DNA of 64,000 bases. It comes from GWF2-38-69 sp965228125 (GTDB lineage: Bacteria; Verrucomicrobiota; Lentisphaeria; Victivallales; GWF2-38-69). Below are positions 9,027 through 17,008 of this stretch, in pieces; position 1 is the stretch's first letter, and the number at the start of each line of letters is the position of its first letter. The DNA is taken from NCBI GenBank assembly GCA_965228125.1, contig OZ245791.1, positions 1,054,001-1,118,000 of the forward strand. Reading direction: 5' to 3'. The notes below the pieces were generated by a model. The model saw nothing but the letters and a program-made list of their open reading frames with translations, was not told where the DNA came from and searched no databases. The position numbers and the translations under genes were made by a program.

Positions 9027-9629
9027 TCAATAATAGGGATTGTACTTTAACTCATGCTCTACGCTGGTTTCCGGTCCGTGCCCAGGATAAATAACAGTTT
9101 CTGGAGGAAGCGTTAAAATATTCTTTTTTATAGATTCTATCAGACACTTGTGGTTGCCTCCTGGGAGATCGGTGCGGCCTATGGACTCATTAAAAATGGT
9201 GTCTCCCGAAAAAAGCAATTTAGCTTCCTTTACATAGAAGCAGGTTCCTCCCCTTGAATGCCCTGGCGTATGGATCGCGGTGATCCCATCGGCATTAAAA
9301 TCAGATGTAGTTTTTATCTTTTTATCAAGTGGCGGGAAAAATGGCTCCAAAGAGTTTTTAGGGCTATTATAGAGTTCTTCGTCATCTTTATTCAGGTAAA
9401 CAGGAATGCCATATTTCTCGGCTATCTCTCTGACTCCTGAAATGTGGTCTATGTGCGCATGTGTCAAAAGGATTTGGCTTGGGATTAAATTATTGGACTC
9501 TAAGTAAGAAATAATTTTGGAAGATTCTGAACCCGGGTCGATTATTATAACAGCATTTCTCAAGTGCAGTATATAGCAGTTCGTTTCAAATAAGCCGACA
9601 GTAAATTTTTTAACAGTGGTCTTTTGCAT
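9027..9629 (-). CDS. Metallo-beta-lactamase-fold hydrolase (glyoxalase II-like, YcbL type)
   Basis: A 200-residue single-domain cytoplasmic hydrolase. The dinuclear metal site is complete: H57-x-H59-x-D61-H62 in THAHIDH, H124 in TPGHS, D143 in SGDTIF and H184 in YPGHG. GRTDLPGG after the D143 segment is typical of the short glyoxalase II-like group that includes E. coli YcbL. The C-terminal substrate domain of true hydroxyacylglutathione hydrolases is missing. The probable role is thioester hydrolysis in aldehyde detoxification; the natural substrate is unknown. It is third in a minus-strand series after the response regulator and lipoprotein genes, with a 26-base gap to the lipoprotein. Confidence 0.88.
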   Translation of the reverse strand: MQKTTVKKFTVGLFETNCYILHLRNAVIIIDPGSESSKIISYLESNNLIPSQILLTHAHIDHISGVREIAEKYGIPVYLNKDDEELYNSPKNSLEPFFPPLDKKIKTTSDFNADGITAIHTPGHSRGGTCFYVKEAKLLFSGDTIFNESIGRTDLPGGNHKCLIESIKKNILTLPPETVIYPGHGPETSVEHELKYNPYY

Positions 9630-9655
9630 AATTCGTATCTCTAAAGGATGTATCT

Positions 9656-10150
9656 TTAATATGTAACTGCCCCTGTGGTGGGAAGCTTGATTATTTCAGG
9701 TTTCTTGTCTCTAACTCTCGATGTATCTGTAGATTCAGTGGAAGCAGAATCTCTTAATATCAGCTTTACCGGATACCAGCCTTGATAGTTGTCATAGCAA
9801 GTCCCCAACACCATTACTGAAATTTTCGGATCTGGCAAATCCCATGTAAATGCTACCTGAGAGTATTCACGCGACCGCGAGAAAGTTGTCGGATCTTCAT
9901 AAGTATACCCCCAATTCCAAAAGATTTGTTTTTCGCTCATTTGATCGGTAGAATAGATAGGAGCCGTAACAAGTTTAGGATAGGTATATTTGATATACGA
10001 GGCGTTCTGAGGCGACATTCTGGGAATCTGTTCAAACACATAGTTTCTGGCCTTATCAGTAGCAACATCTTTGTTGTACTCAGTGCTGCATCCTGCAAAA
10101 GCTATCGTCGCAGTTACCAGAAATAACATTTTTAACATGCTATTCTTCAT
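9656..10150 (-). CDS. Hypothetical outer membrane or periplasmic lipoprotein
   Basis: A 164-residue protein with a lipoprotein signal peptide: a short basic start, a hydrophobic core, then a lipobox FAGC with Cys 21 as the predicted lipidated residue. The mature part is rich in Tyr, Thr and Pro with no recognised domain. A GWYPVKL segment and a Thr/Lys-rich C-terminus are the only notable features. Its 5' end overlaps the 3' end of the response regulator gene by 11 bases if translation begins at the ATG at 10150. An ATG at 10138 would remove the overlap and still keep the signal peptide. The overlap suggests translational coupling. Confidence 0.7.
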   Translation of the reverse strand: MKNSMLKMLFLVTATIAFAGCSTEYNKDVATDKARNYVFEQIPRMSPQNASYIKYTYPKLVTAPIYSTDQMSEKQIFWNWGYTYEDPTTFSRSREYSQVAFTWDLPDPKISVMVLGTCYDNYQGWYPVKLILRDSASTESTDTSRVRDKKPEIIKLPTTGAVTY

Positions 10151-10535
10151 CAAGAATTCTTCTGATTTCGTGAGCTAAATCTTTAATTTTATGTGGTTTG
10201 TGCATAAATCCCTTAGCGCCTTGTTCATATAAATCCTCTATCTCCTCTTCGGATACGTGACCGCTGGAAAGCAGGATTTTTACATTAGGGTCAATAGCTT
10301 TCAGTTTATAGAAAGTACTGTGTCCGCCAAGTTTAGGCATAATCATGTCAAGAAACACCAGATTGATTAACTTTGGATTCTCTTTATATATCTCAACAGC
10401 TTCTTCTCCATTGCCTGCAAGCAATACAGAGTATCCGAGTTTTTGCAAAGCTTCGATTACAAAGCTCCAAACGGCATCTTCGTCATCAACTACTAAAATT
10501 GTTTCATTTTCCTTTGCATGAGGCAACTTTATCAT
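10140..10535 (-). CDS. Single-domain response regulator (receiver only)
   Basis: The 131-residue protein is a CheY-like receiver domain with no output domain. Key residues are visible: acidic pair D17/D18, phospho-acceptor D63 in VFLDMIMP, a Ser/Ser switch at 90-91 in ILLSSG, and the conserved Lys 113 in MHKP. The LLSSGH and MHKPHK wording is like receiver domains found at the C-terminus of hybrid histidine kinases. AAGGAG precedes the ATG. No histidine kinase is in the neighbourhood, so its partner is unknown. It leads a unit with a lipoprotein and a glyoxalase II-like gene, an unusual pairing with no obvious shared pathway. Confidence 0.9.
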   Translation of the reverse strand: MIKLPHAKENETILVVDDEDAVWSFVIEALQKLGYSVLLAGNGEEAVEIYKENPKLINLVFLDMIMPKLGGHSTFYKLKAIDPNVKILLSSGHVSEEEIEDLYEQGAKGFMHKPHKIKDLAHEIRRILDEE

Positions 10536-10567
10536 AATGCTATCTCCTTAAAGCAAATATCTCTCGT

Positions 10568-10598
10568 AAAAATAACAGGGAATAAAACAACATCCCTG
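10568..10598 (-). terminator. Probable terminator of the TIGR04073-like gene
   Basis: On the minus strand TCAGGGA-type sequence (CAGGGA at 10598-10593 paired with TCCCTG at 10581-10576) forms a 6-bp stem with an 11-base loop. It is followed by TTATTTTT. It sits between the stop of the secreted protein gene at 10699 and the start of the response regulator at 10535, so the two are probably separate transcripts. Confidence 0.55.
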
Positions 10599-10698
10599 AT
10601 ACACCGATTATAAAATAAAAAACCATCAATAAAAGATTTCTAAACAAATATACAGAAAATCTTACGTTCTCTCTGCCGTTTCCTGCAAAATAGTAGCT

Positions 10699-11217
10699 TT
10701 ATTGAGGCGGCTTGTTTGGATAAACAAAATTGTATGGGTCTGTCCCAAACGTAAAAATCCATTCAGGCTCCATAATAGGCCCATAACCCCAACCTGAACC
10801 ATACTTTTGAGTCGAAGCACCAGGCAGCGGAATGGGGAACGTAACTATGTCAAGCACCCCTACAAGTTCTCTTTCAATAAATCTTCCTACCCCTTTCATA
10901 AGGCCATAAGTCCAGGCAGCTAAGCCTCCTGTAGTCTCATTAGTCTTATAAACCTGAATAGGTATCTCAAATACGCCAAAAGCTACATTGCATATACCTC
11001 TGCCAAGCTTCCTGACAGGGCCTTGCCCGATTTCATCATCGAAGTTCTGGTTAGCCCTGGAATCATGAGTCGATTGCTGGTCATAAATGTAATCTGAAGA
11101 AATAGCAACATCTGTATCGGTCGTTACTGCTTTTGCCGCAGGAACGAGGCAGATTAGGAATAAGGCAAATAATACCATAGAAGCAAAAAAACATCTAGAT
11201 TTCATTAAATCAACCAT
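10699..11217 (-). CDS. Secreted protein of the exosortase-associated TIGR04073 type
   Basis: A 172-residue exported protein. A hydrophobic signal peptide ends at a likely AKA cleavage site near residue 30. The mature protein has a central RKLGRG-NVAFG-FEIP pattern, then GLMKGVGRFIERELVGVLD and TFPIP. This order matches what I recall of TIGR04073, a family noted in genomes with exosortase or PVC-type surface systems. It has two amphipathic Gly-rich helices and no catalytic motif. Function is unknown. The start could be the ATG at 11217 or the one at 11205; neither has a strong ribosome site. It is followed by its own hairpin and diverges from trmB. Confidence 0.65.
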   Translation of the reverse strand: MVDLMKSRCFFASMVLFALFLICLVPAAKAVTTDTDVAISSDYIYDQQSTHDSRANQNFDDEIGQGPVRKLGRGICNVAFGVFEIPIQVYKTNETTGGLAAWTYGLMKGVGRFIERELVGVLDIVTFPIPLPGASTQKYGSGWGYGPIMEPEWIFTFGTDPYNFVYPNKPPQ

Positions 11218-11318
11218 AGTTATGCATTGAAAAAGTCGTATTTCTGTAGAGTATATTTGATTGAATATAGAGTGTCAAGGCTTCAAAAGGGCTGAATAAC
11301 AATTGTAGTTTAAAGAAA

Positions 11319-11903
11319 ATGAAAACAGAAGACCAATATATCGAAATATTAAACAGCGAGCTTAGAAAAATTGAATTCCCTGACAATCAATTACTTGAAT
11401 TTGATCTTGGATGCGGAAAAGGGACTTTTTCCACTGAGTTAGCCATAAAATACCCTGACAGGATAATCGCTTCTACAGATGTTTTGATAGGCAGACTCAG
11501 AAAACTTTCGAAAAGAAACAAAAGGCTAGGACTGAACAATTGCCGTTTTCTAAGATGTGAAGTCTGGCACCTTATTAACCAGTGCATCAATGACGAATCT
11601 GTTTACAGATTTCACATTCTCTGCCCCGATCCCTGGCCCAAAGACAAACATAGCTCCTATCGATTAATAAGTTCGGAATTCGTTGCCAGACTAGCTCTGA
11701 AATTACAGAAAGGCGGAATTTTCCACTTTTCCACAGATGACACCCCTTATTTCAAATCAGCCTTGAATATTCTGGAGAAAGCATCCTTTTTCAAAAGGAA
11801 TGACTCTTTAATAGATGATGTGAGAGATATAAAAACCGACTTTGAGAAAAAATGGAATGAAATGGGCTTAAATGTAAATCATGCAGCTTGGCAAAAAGTC
11901 TAA
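11319..11903 (+). CDS. trmB: tRNA (guanine-N7-)-methyltransferase
   Basis: A 194-residue SAM-dependent methyltransferase expected to form m7G46 in tRNA. Motif I is FDLGCGKGTFS (about 28-38). The TrmB signature DPWPKDKHSSYRL (about 108-120) follows, containing the catalytic Asp and substrate-binding residues, and STDD...Y appears further on. The usual C-terminal T-x-Y/F-E-K/R segment is present as KTDFEKKW. The N-terminus is somewhat shorter than in E. coli (239 residues). It is a single gene, convergent with cinA and divergent from the TIGR04073-like gene. Confidence 0.9.
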   Translation: MKTEDQYIEILNSELRKIEFPDNQLLEFDLGCGKGTFSTELAIKYPDRIIASTDVLIGRLRKLSKRNKRLGLNNCRFLRCEVWHLINQCINDESVYRFHILCPDPWPKDKHSSYRLISSEFVARLALKLQKGGIFHFSTDDTPYFKSALNILEKASFFKRNDSLIDDVRDIKTDFEKKWNEMGLNVNHAAWQKV

Positions 11904-11917
11904 AAAAAATATTTTGA

Positions 11918-13132
11918 CTAATCGCACATTATAGCATCTCTTAACATATTCAAAGCAAAAGCGCAGCTACGGGTTCTTACTCTGTTTCTGTCGCCTTTTA
12001 TCTTATAATCTTTGCCTATTGTCTTGTCCTTGAATTTTAAAGCGATAAAAACGGTACCGACAGGTTTTGTCGGAGTTCCTCCGTCAGGGCCTGCTATACC
12101 TGTTATAGAAATGGCAATGTCTGTATCAAACAATTTTGCGCATCCTTCTGCCATATCAACAGCACATTGAGAACTGACTGCACCGTGGGAATTCAAAATT
12201 TCTTCATCAACTTTAAGACAACTGCTTTTTACCTCATTGGAATAGGCAACAATCCCGCCCTTAAAAATCTTTGAAGCTCCTGAAATATCGGTAATCCTTG
12301 AAGCAAGCATTCCGCCCGTGCACGATTCGGCTGAACTAAGAGTCAAATTTAGCTCAATCAATCTCTTAACTATTTCTTCGGCAATATTTTTACTCTCATA
12401 ATCAAGGATAGACTTTCCAATAACAGAATACATTATAGTAACAGCTGTTTGCACAAGTTCATTTCGTGCCGAACTGAAAGTCAGCTCGCATCCGCCCGGT
12501 TCGGCTCTGTATGCGACATAAAGTTTTTCATTGATTGGTATTTTTTCTGAAACCATCCTCTGGAGTTCGGACTCCGCTATACCGACTGTATAAAGAGACT
12601 TGAAGAAAATAGGTTCCTTGAGTTTTGCTTTAATAGCAGGCAAGACGTTCTCATTAAATAATGGGATGAGTTCAGCCGGTGGCCCTGGCAGAAGAAAAAT
12701 AGTTTTCTCTTTCGCTTCAAATAAAATTCCAGGGGCAGTTCCGTTTCTATTTTCCAATATTTTCGAATTTTCAGGAACTATAGCTTGTTTACGGTTATGC
12801 ACCGATAAAGCCTTGTCATAGCCTATTATGTTCTGAATATGCATTACTACGTTTTCATCACAGTAAACCTTAAGTCCGTAATGCTCAGCGAAAACCTGAA
12901 CAGTAATATCATCAGTAGTAGGGCCAAGCCCTCCTGTGGAAATAATAACATCTGATTTATTTTCAAGATAAGATATAGCATCACGCATTTCTTGCGGTTC
13001 GTCGTTTACGGACATCTGGATAATGGGAGGCATGCCAAGCTTAAGCAGCTCGTGCCCCATATAAACTAAATTTGTATTCGCCGTTGAGCCTTTCAAAAGC
13101 TCATTTCCTATATTAAGCACTGATATTTTCAT
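11918..13132 (-). CDS. cinA: CinA-like protein, MoaB-like domain plus nicotinamide-nucleotide amidase
   Basis: A 404-residue protein with two parts. Residues 1 to about 170 form the molybdopterin-binding-like domain, starting NIGNELLKGSTANTN and containing GLGPTTDDIT. Residues about 250-404 are the PncC-type amidase domain, with SSAESCTGGMLASRI and ITGIAGPDGGTPTKPVGTV, which carry the catalytic Ser region and Gly-rich loop. The second domain deamidates nicotinamide mononucleotide to nicotinate mononucleotide in pyridine nucleotide recycling. It is last of three minus-strand genes, yicC, pabBC and cinA, with a 14-base gap after pabBC. Confidence 0.93.
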   Translation of the reverse strand: MKISVLNIGNELLKGSTANTNLVYMGHELLKLGMPPIIQMSVNDEPQEMRDAISYLENKSDVIISTGGLGPTTDDITVQVFAEHYGLKVYCDENVVMHIQNIIGYDKALSVHNRKQAIVPENSKILENRNGTAPGILFEAKEKTIFLLPGPPAELIPLFNENVLPAIKAKLKEPIFFKSLYTVGIAESELQRMVSEKIPINEKLYVAYRAEPGGCELTFSSARNELVQTAVTIMYSVIGKSILDYESKNIAEEIVKRLIELNLTLSSAESCTGGMLASRITDISGASKIFKGGIVAYSNEVKSSCLKVDEEILNSHGAVSSQCAVDMAEGCAKLFDTDIAISITGIAGPDGGTPTKPVGTVFIALKFKDKTIGKDYKIKGDRNRVRTRSCAFALNMLRDAIMCD

Positions 13133-13146
13133 AAATATTTTCCCGA

Positions 13147-14889
13147 TTATTTTTGAACTATGAATGATGCCTTGCGAAATTTACGGACTGAGTTTATCAG
13201 ATAAACTTCTTCTGCGCTCTTAATTTCGTCGATAGTTATAACTTTCTCTTTGATTTTACCTCTGTCGAGAAGATGCTGGCGGAATGTCCCTCCGAGAAGC
13301 CCGCACGACACAGGCGGAGTAAACAGGCAATTGCCTGTCTTCATAACAATATTTGAAGATATCCCTTCAGTAATTTCGCCGTCCTCATTATAAAGAATGA
13401 CTTCATCGCATTTGGCATACCTTGATTTGATGTTTTCGTAAATCTTGCGGTTGGTTGTCTTGTGATAGAGGAACGGATTGTTTCTTCTGACATTTTCATA
13501 TGCAACAGCAACTTTTATTTCAGTTTTCAACTCACCAACTGGAACATTTTCTAATGTGATTTCTCCCTGAATATCAGAAAGCACTCTGACTTTCTGAGGA
13601 ACAGATGCGAAATGGGAAATAGCACTTTGTAAAATCCCTTTAACTCTATCGACGAACCACTTATAGTCGAAATATTCAGCACTTCTTGCCATTCTTTTTA
13701 AGTGATAGTCAAGCAGAAAATATCCTTCATCAGGCGTCCATAAAATTGATTCAATAAGCGAAAAATCAGGAATTGGCGCAGAGAGAAACTTTGTTTTAAT
13801 CAAGCATTCTTCATATTCGTCATCATGTGTTGAATCCCAAACTATTCCTCCGCCTACACCGTATTCGGCAAGCGATGTTTTCTTATCTATAACAACACTT
13901 CTTATAGCCACATTGAACTGTGCAGAATTATCAGGCGCAATGAATCCTACGCTGCCAGTGTAAATTCCCCTCGGCGTATTTTCCAACTCGGCAATTATTT
14001 CCATAGTTCTGACTTTCGGCGCTCCTGTAATAGAAGCACATGGAAAAAGAGCTTTCATGATATCAGGAATACTTTTATTCGTGTACGCCTGAACTGTCGA
14101 CGTCATTTGCCATACAGTAGGATATTTCTCGACTTCATACTGTTTAGGAATCATTACGCTTCCTGCGCTGGCCACTCTCCCGATATCGTTTCTTATCATA
14201 TCAACAATCATGATATTTTCCGATCTGTTTTTTTGTGAGTGGTACAACCAGTCTTTTCTTTCGTTGTCTTCTTCTAAAGTATTGCCTCTTGGAGAAGTTC
14301 CTTTCATAGGTTTGGATACAATTAACCCATTTTTCAATGTAAAGAAGAGTTCAGGGGAAGCCGAACACAGGGCAAATTCATCTGTTTCGATAAACGCGCA
14401 ATAAATTGAACGCTGGGAGTTGGAAAGTTCGCAAAAGAGTTTCCAAGGGTCACCATGAAATTCAGCGTGCTGCCTGAAAGTATAATTAACCTGATAAGTC
14501 TCACCTGCTTTTATGTAATCCTTGACACTGGAAATGGCGCTTTCATACTGATTTTTGGACACAGTTGAACTCCAGTCTGAAAAATGATTATTTGTTTTCT
14601 CTGTCCTTGGAAATTTAATAGTTTTGTAAGAATCAAAAACAGCAAACCATAGCAATGGCATTTTATGTTTATGGGATGTTCTTACGGACATAGCCGAATC
14701 AAAGGCTATGGACGCATCGTAAGAGATAAAACCTACTGCATATTTCTTATGCTCTTTAGCATATTTATCTACGCGTTCCAACGAACATAGAATTTCATCG
14801 GTTTTTGAAGTTTCTATAATTTCAATTGGGTTCTTGAACTCCATCCATTCGGATGTAAATGAGTTATGGACTACTGCTCTTAAAGACAT
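13147..14889 (-). CDS. pabB: Fused aminodeoxychorismate synthase component I and aminodeoxychorismate lyase (PabB-PabC)
   Basis: The 580-residue protein joins two folate-pathway enzymes. Residues 1 to about 370 are the chorismate-binding domain. KPMKGTSPRG carries the catalytic Lys of the PIKGT motif. DMIRNDIGRV, GAPKVRTMEII and the terminal GGGIVWDS-E-EC-KT pattern bind chorismate and Mg2+. Residues about 380-580 are a class IV PLP aminotransferase fold, with EITEGISSN and LLGGTFRQHLL, fitting PabC lyase. Together they make 4-aminobenzoate from chorismate. The glutaminase PabA is not in the window, so ammonia or a PabA elsewhere must supply nitrogen. It begins one base after the yicC stop, suggesting coupling. 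Confidence 0.92.
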   Translation of the reverse strand: MSLRAVVHNSFTSEWMEFKNPIEIIETSKTDEILCSLERVDKYAKEHKKYAVGFISYDASIAFDSAMSVRTSHKHKMPLLWFAVFDSYKTIKFPRTEKTNNHFSDWSSTVSKNQYESAISSVKDYIKAGETYQVNYTFRQHAEFHGDPWKLFCELSNSQRSIYCAFIETDEFALCSASPELFFTLKNGLIVSKPMKGTSPRGNTLEEDNERKDWLYHSQKNRSENIMIVDMIRNDIGRVASAGSVMIPKQYEVEKYPTVWQMTSTVQAYTNKSIPDIMKALFPCASITGAPKVRTMEIIAELENTPRGIYTGSVGFIAPDNSAQFNVAIRSVVIDKKTSLAEYGVGGGIVWDSTHDDEYEECLIKTKFLSAPIPDFSLIESILWTPDEGYFLLDYHLKRMARSAEYFDYKWFVDRVKGILQSAISHFASVPQKVRVLSDIQGEITLENVPVGELKTEIKVAVAYENVRRNNPFLYHKTTNRKIYENIKSRYAKCDEVILYNEDGEITEGISSNIVMKTGNCLFTPPVSCGLLGGTFRQHLLDRGKIKEKVITIDEIKSAEEVYLINSVRKFRKASFIVQK

Positions 14890-14890
14890 A

Positions 14891-15772
14891 TCACTCTATG
14901 TTTTGAATTTGCTCGCGGATTTTCTCAACTTCAGTCTTGAAGGAAACGACCAAGGGCGAAATCTCGGAAGTTGCGGCCTTGACTCCAAGAGTGTTTATTT
15001 CTCTTTGGATTTCCTGAGTCAAAAAATCCAGATTACGTCCTGGAGTTTCTTCGTTTATTAGGTTATCGAATTGGGCAAAATGGCTCTTTAGCCTGGTGAT
15101 TTCTTCCGTGACATCGCATTTATCCGAAATCATAACCAGCTCTTTAATGAATAGTTCTTCGTTCGGTATTGCAATGTCCTGATTTTTCCTGATCCGTTCC
15201 AGGAGTTTAGCATGATATATCTTCGGCAATTCGGCAGATAAGGGTTCTATCCGTGACAGGATGTTTGCAAGGAGAGAAATTCTTTCTTGAAAATGTTTTT
15301 TCAGAAACTCGCCTTCATTCGTCCTGCTTTTGTTGAACTCGATTATTGCGTTGCGAATGGCCTTCAATAAATCTTCAACGCATTTTTCATCTGAAGCAAG
15401 CTCAGGATTAACTATTTCAAGGGACTTTGGAAGTTTGTACAGGTCCGCGATTGTCAAGTTCTGGGTAAGCCCCAGTTCTTTAGCCAGCAAATCAGCGCTT
15501 TCAATGTAAGCTTTAAGTATCTCATGGTTTATTTTGATACTTTTTTTCAAACTCTCTTCGCTCAGAGCAAGAGAGATGCTGGCGTTTACGCTCCCTCTCG
15601 ATATTGAATCTGAAATTATTTTCCTTATTTGAGATTCGTACTCATTAAGTTCAGATGGCAAATAAAGCTTCAAGTCTAGCTGTTTTCTGTTAACCGATTT
15701 AATCTCTACTTTAAAAGATATGCCCTTAACTGAGGCAACTTCTCCGTAACCATAACCCGTCATACTTCTCAT
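14891..15772 (-). CDS. yicC: YicC family endoribonuclease-like protein
   Basis: A 293-residue protein beginning MRSMTGYGYGE, the hallmark N-terminus of the YicC family, followed by VEIKSVNRKQLDLKLYLP. The C-terminal DUF1732 region is present, with EEITRLKSHFAQF and GRNLDFLTQEIQREINTLG-K. E. coli YicC has been described as an endoribonuclease acting on small RNAs. The start at 15772 is chosen over one 17 codons upstream because the family always begins at this point and AAAGGAACT lies upstream. It leads the yicC-pabBC-cinA unit and diverges from the RND efflux operon. Confidence 0.92.
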   Translation of the reverse strand: MRSMTGYGYGEVASVKGISFKVEIKSVNRKQLDLKLYLPSELNEYESQIRKIISDSISRGSVNASISLALSEESLKKSIKINHEILKAYIESADLLAKELGLTQNLTIADLYKLPKSLEIVNPELASDEKCVEDLLKAIRNAIIEFNKSRTNEGEFLKKHFQERISLLANILSRIEPLSAELPKIYHAKLLERIRKNQDIAIPNEELFIKELVMISDKCDVTEEITRLKSHFAQFDNLINEETPGRNLDFLTQEIQREINTLGVKAATSEISPLVVSFKTEVEKIREQIQNIE

Positions 15773-15823
15773 AAACTCTAGTTCCTTTAACTGTATTCTA
15801 TGGATTGAGTGATTTATATGCAA

Positions 15824-15852
15824 TTGTTAAAATGCTTAAAGTAGTCTATAAT
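15824..15852 (+). promoter_or_regulatory. Strong sigma70-type promoter of the RND efflux operon
   Basis: TTGTTA (15824-15829) and a consensus TATAAT (15847-15852) are separated by exactly 17 bases. Transcription would begin near 15859, about 30 bases before the adaptor gene. The region is shared with the divergent yicC gene. No regulator gene is adjacent. Confidence 0.65.
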
Positions 15853-15889
15853 TTCAATCTGTTTAACAATCAATAATAAGGCGCTCATT

Positions 15890-16990
15890 ATGAAAAAGTT
15901 TATATTAAACTTAAAAAATCACCTTTTATTTTTTAGAACAAAAAAAGTACTTTTCCTGATAGGATCTCTTTTAATTGTCCTGCTTCTTCTCCTATGGCTT
16001 GCAGGTACTTTTTCCGCGAAAATCGATTACAACAATCCTAAAACCACCGAAAAACAATCATATACAGGAAAAACAGCTAAAGTTTCACTTATAACAGTCC
16101 CTCTTACAGAAACGGCCTCAGGAACAGTGCAGGCCATTCGCGAAACGACTATCACATCGAAGCTTACTGCAAGGGTTATGGGTGTATATGCCAAAGCAGG
16201 AGAGACTGTTAAGAAAGGGCAGCTGATTATTAAACTCGATGACACTGAATTACAGGGAAAACTCCAACAAGGCAAAGCCGATATTGCGTTGTCTGAATCC
16301 AATCTTAAACAAGCTCAAAGTGATTATGTAAGATATTCCAGCCTATTCAAAAGCAGGGCTGTAAGCAAACAGGATTTTGAAAATGTGGAGACAAAGGAGA
16401 AGAACTCCAGAGCTCAATTGAATAAGGCAAAAGGAATAGTTAGTGAAACTGAAGCTCTTATCAGGTATGCCAATATAGTTTCACCTATTGATGGGCTGGT
16501 CGTGGATAAGGAAGTAGATGTTGGTGATACGGTGTTGCCAGGACAGGTACTGCTTAAACTTTATGACAATACAGCCATGCAACTTATAGCCAATGTGAGA
16601 GAATCACTTGCCAATAGATTAACTCCGGGACAGGACATCGAGGTTAAAATTGATGCTCTCGATAAGATTTGTTCTGCTAAAGTCAGAGAGATAGTGCCTG
16701 AGTCTAATTCTACTGACAGAACCTTCCAGGTAAAAGTCACCGGTCCTTGTCCGAAAGGGATTTACAGCGGGATGTTTGGAAGAATTTATATACCGTTAGG
16801 ACAAAAAGATGTTCTAGTAATTCCGGAAAATGCTGTTATAAAAACTGGACAACTGGAGCTTGTGAAACTTATAGAAAATGGGGTAATTTCAAAACGTTAT
16901 ATCCGCACAGGCCGCCAATTCGGAAATAATGTAGAAGTCCTTTCCGGATTAAAAGAAGGCGAATTAATAGCAATAGAATCAAATAACTAA
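15890..16990 (+). CDS. RND efflux periplasmic adaptor (membrane fusion protein)
   Basis: A 366-residue adaptor linking an inner membrane RND pump to an outer membrane channel. It has one N-terminal membrane anchor (about residues 18-40) instead of a lipobox. A biotinyl-lipoyl-like strand follows with ARVMGVYAKAGETVKKGQ and a symmetric second half, SPIDGLVVDKEVDVGDTV. Between them is a helical hairpin (about 120-190) rich in Ala, Ser, Gln and Lys. The beta-barrel domain and the GVI-RYIRTGR-x-GxxVEVLSGL-EGE end are typical of the HlyD_D23/RND group. It lies 18 bases before the pump gene. A TolC-like partner is not in the window. Confidence 0.92.
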   Translation: MKKFILNLKNHLLFFRTKKVLFLIGSLLIVLLLLLWLAGTFSAKIDYNNPKTTEKQSYTGKTAKVSLITVPLTETASGTVQAIRETTITSKLTARVMGVYAKAGETVKKGQLIIKLDDTELQGKLQQGKADIALSESNLKQAQSDYVRYSSLFKSRAVSKQDFENVETKEKNSRAQLNKAKGIVSETEALIRYANIVSPIDGLVVDKEVDVGDTVLPGQVLLKLYDNTAMQLIANVRESLANRLTPGQDIEVKIDALDKICSAKVREIVPESNSTDRTFQVKVTGPCPKGIYSGMFGRIYIPLGQKDVLVIPENAVIKTGQLELVKLIENGVISKRYIRTGRQFGNNVEVLSGLKEGELIAIESNN

Positions 16991-17008
16991 CTCACATCGG
17001 ATAAAAAG

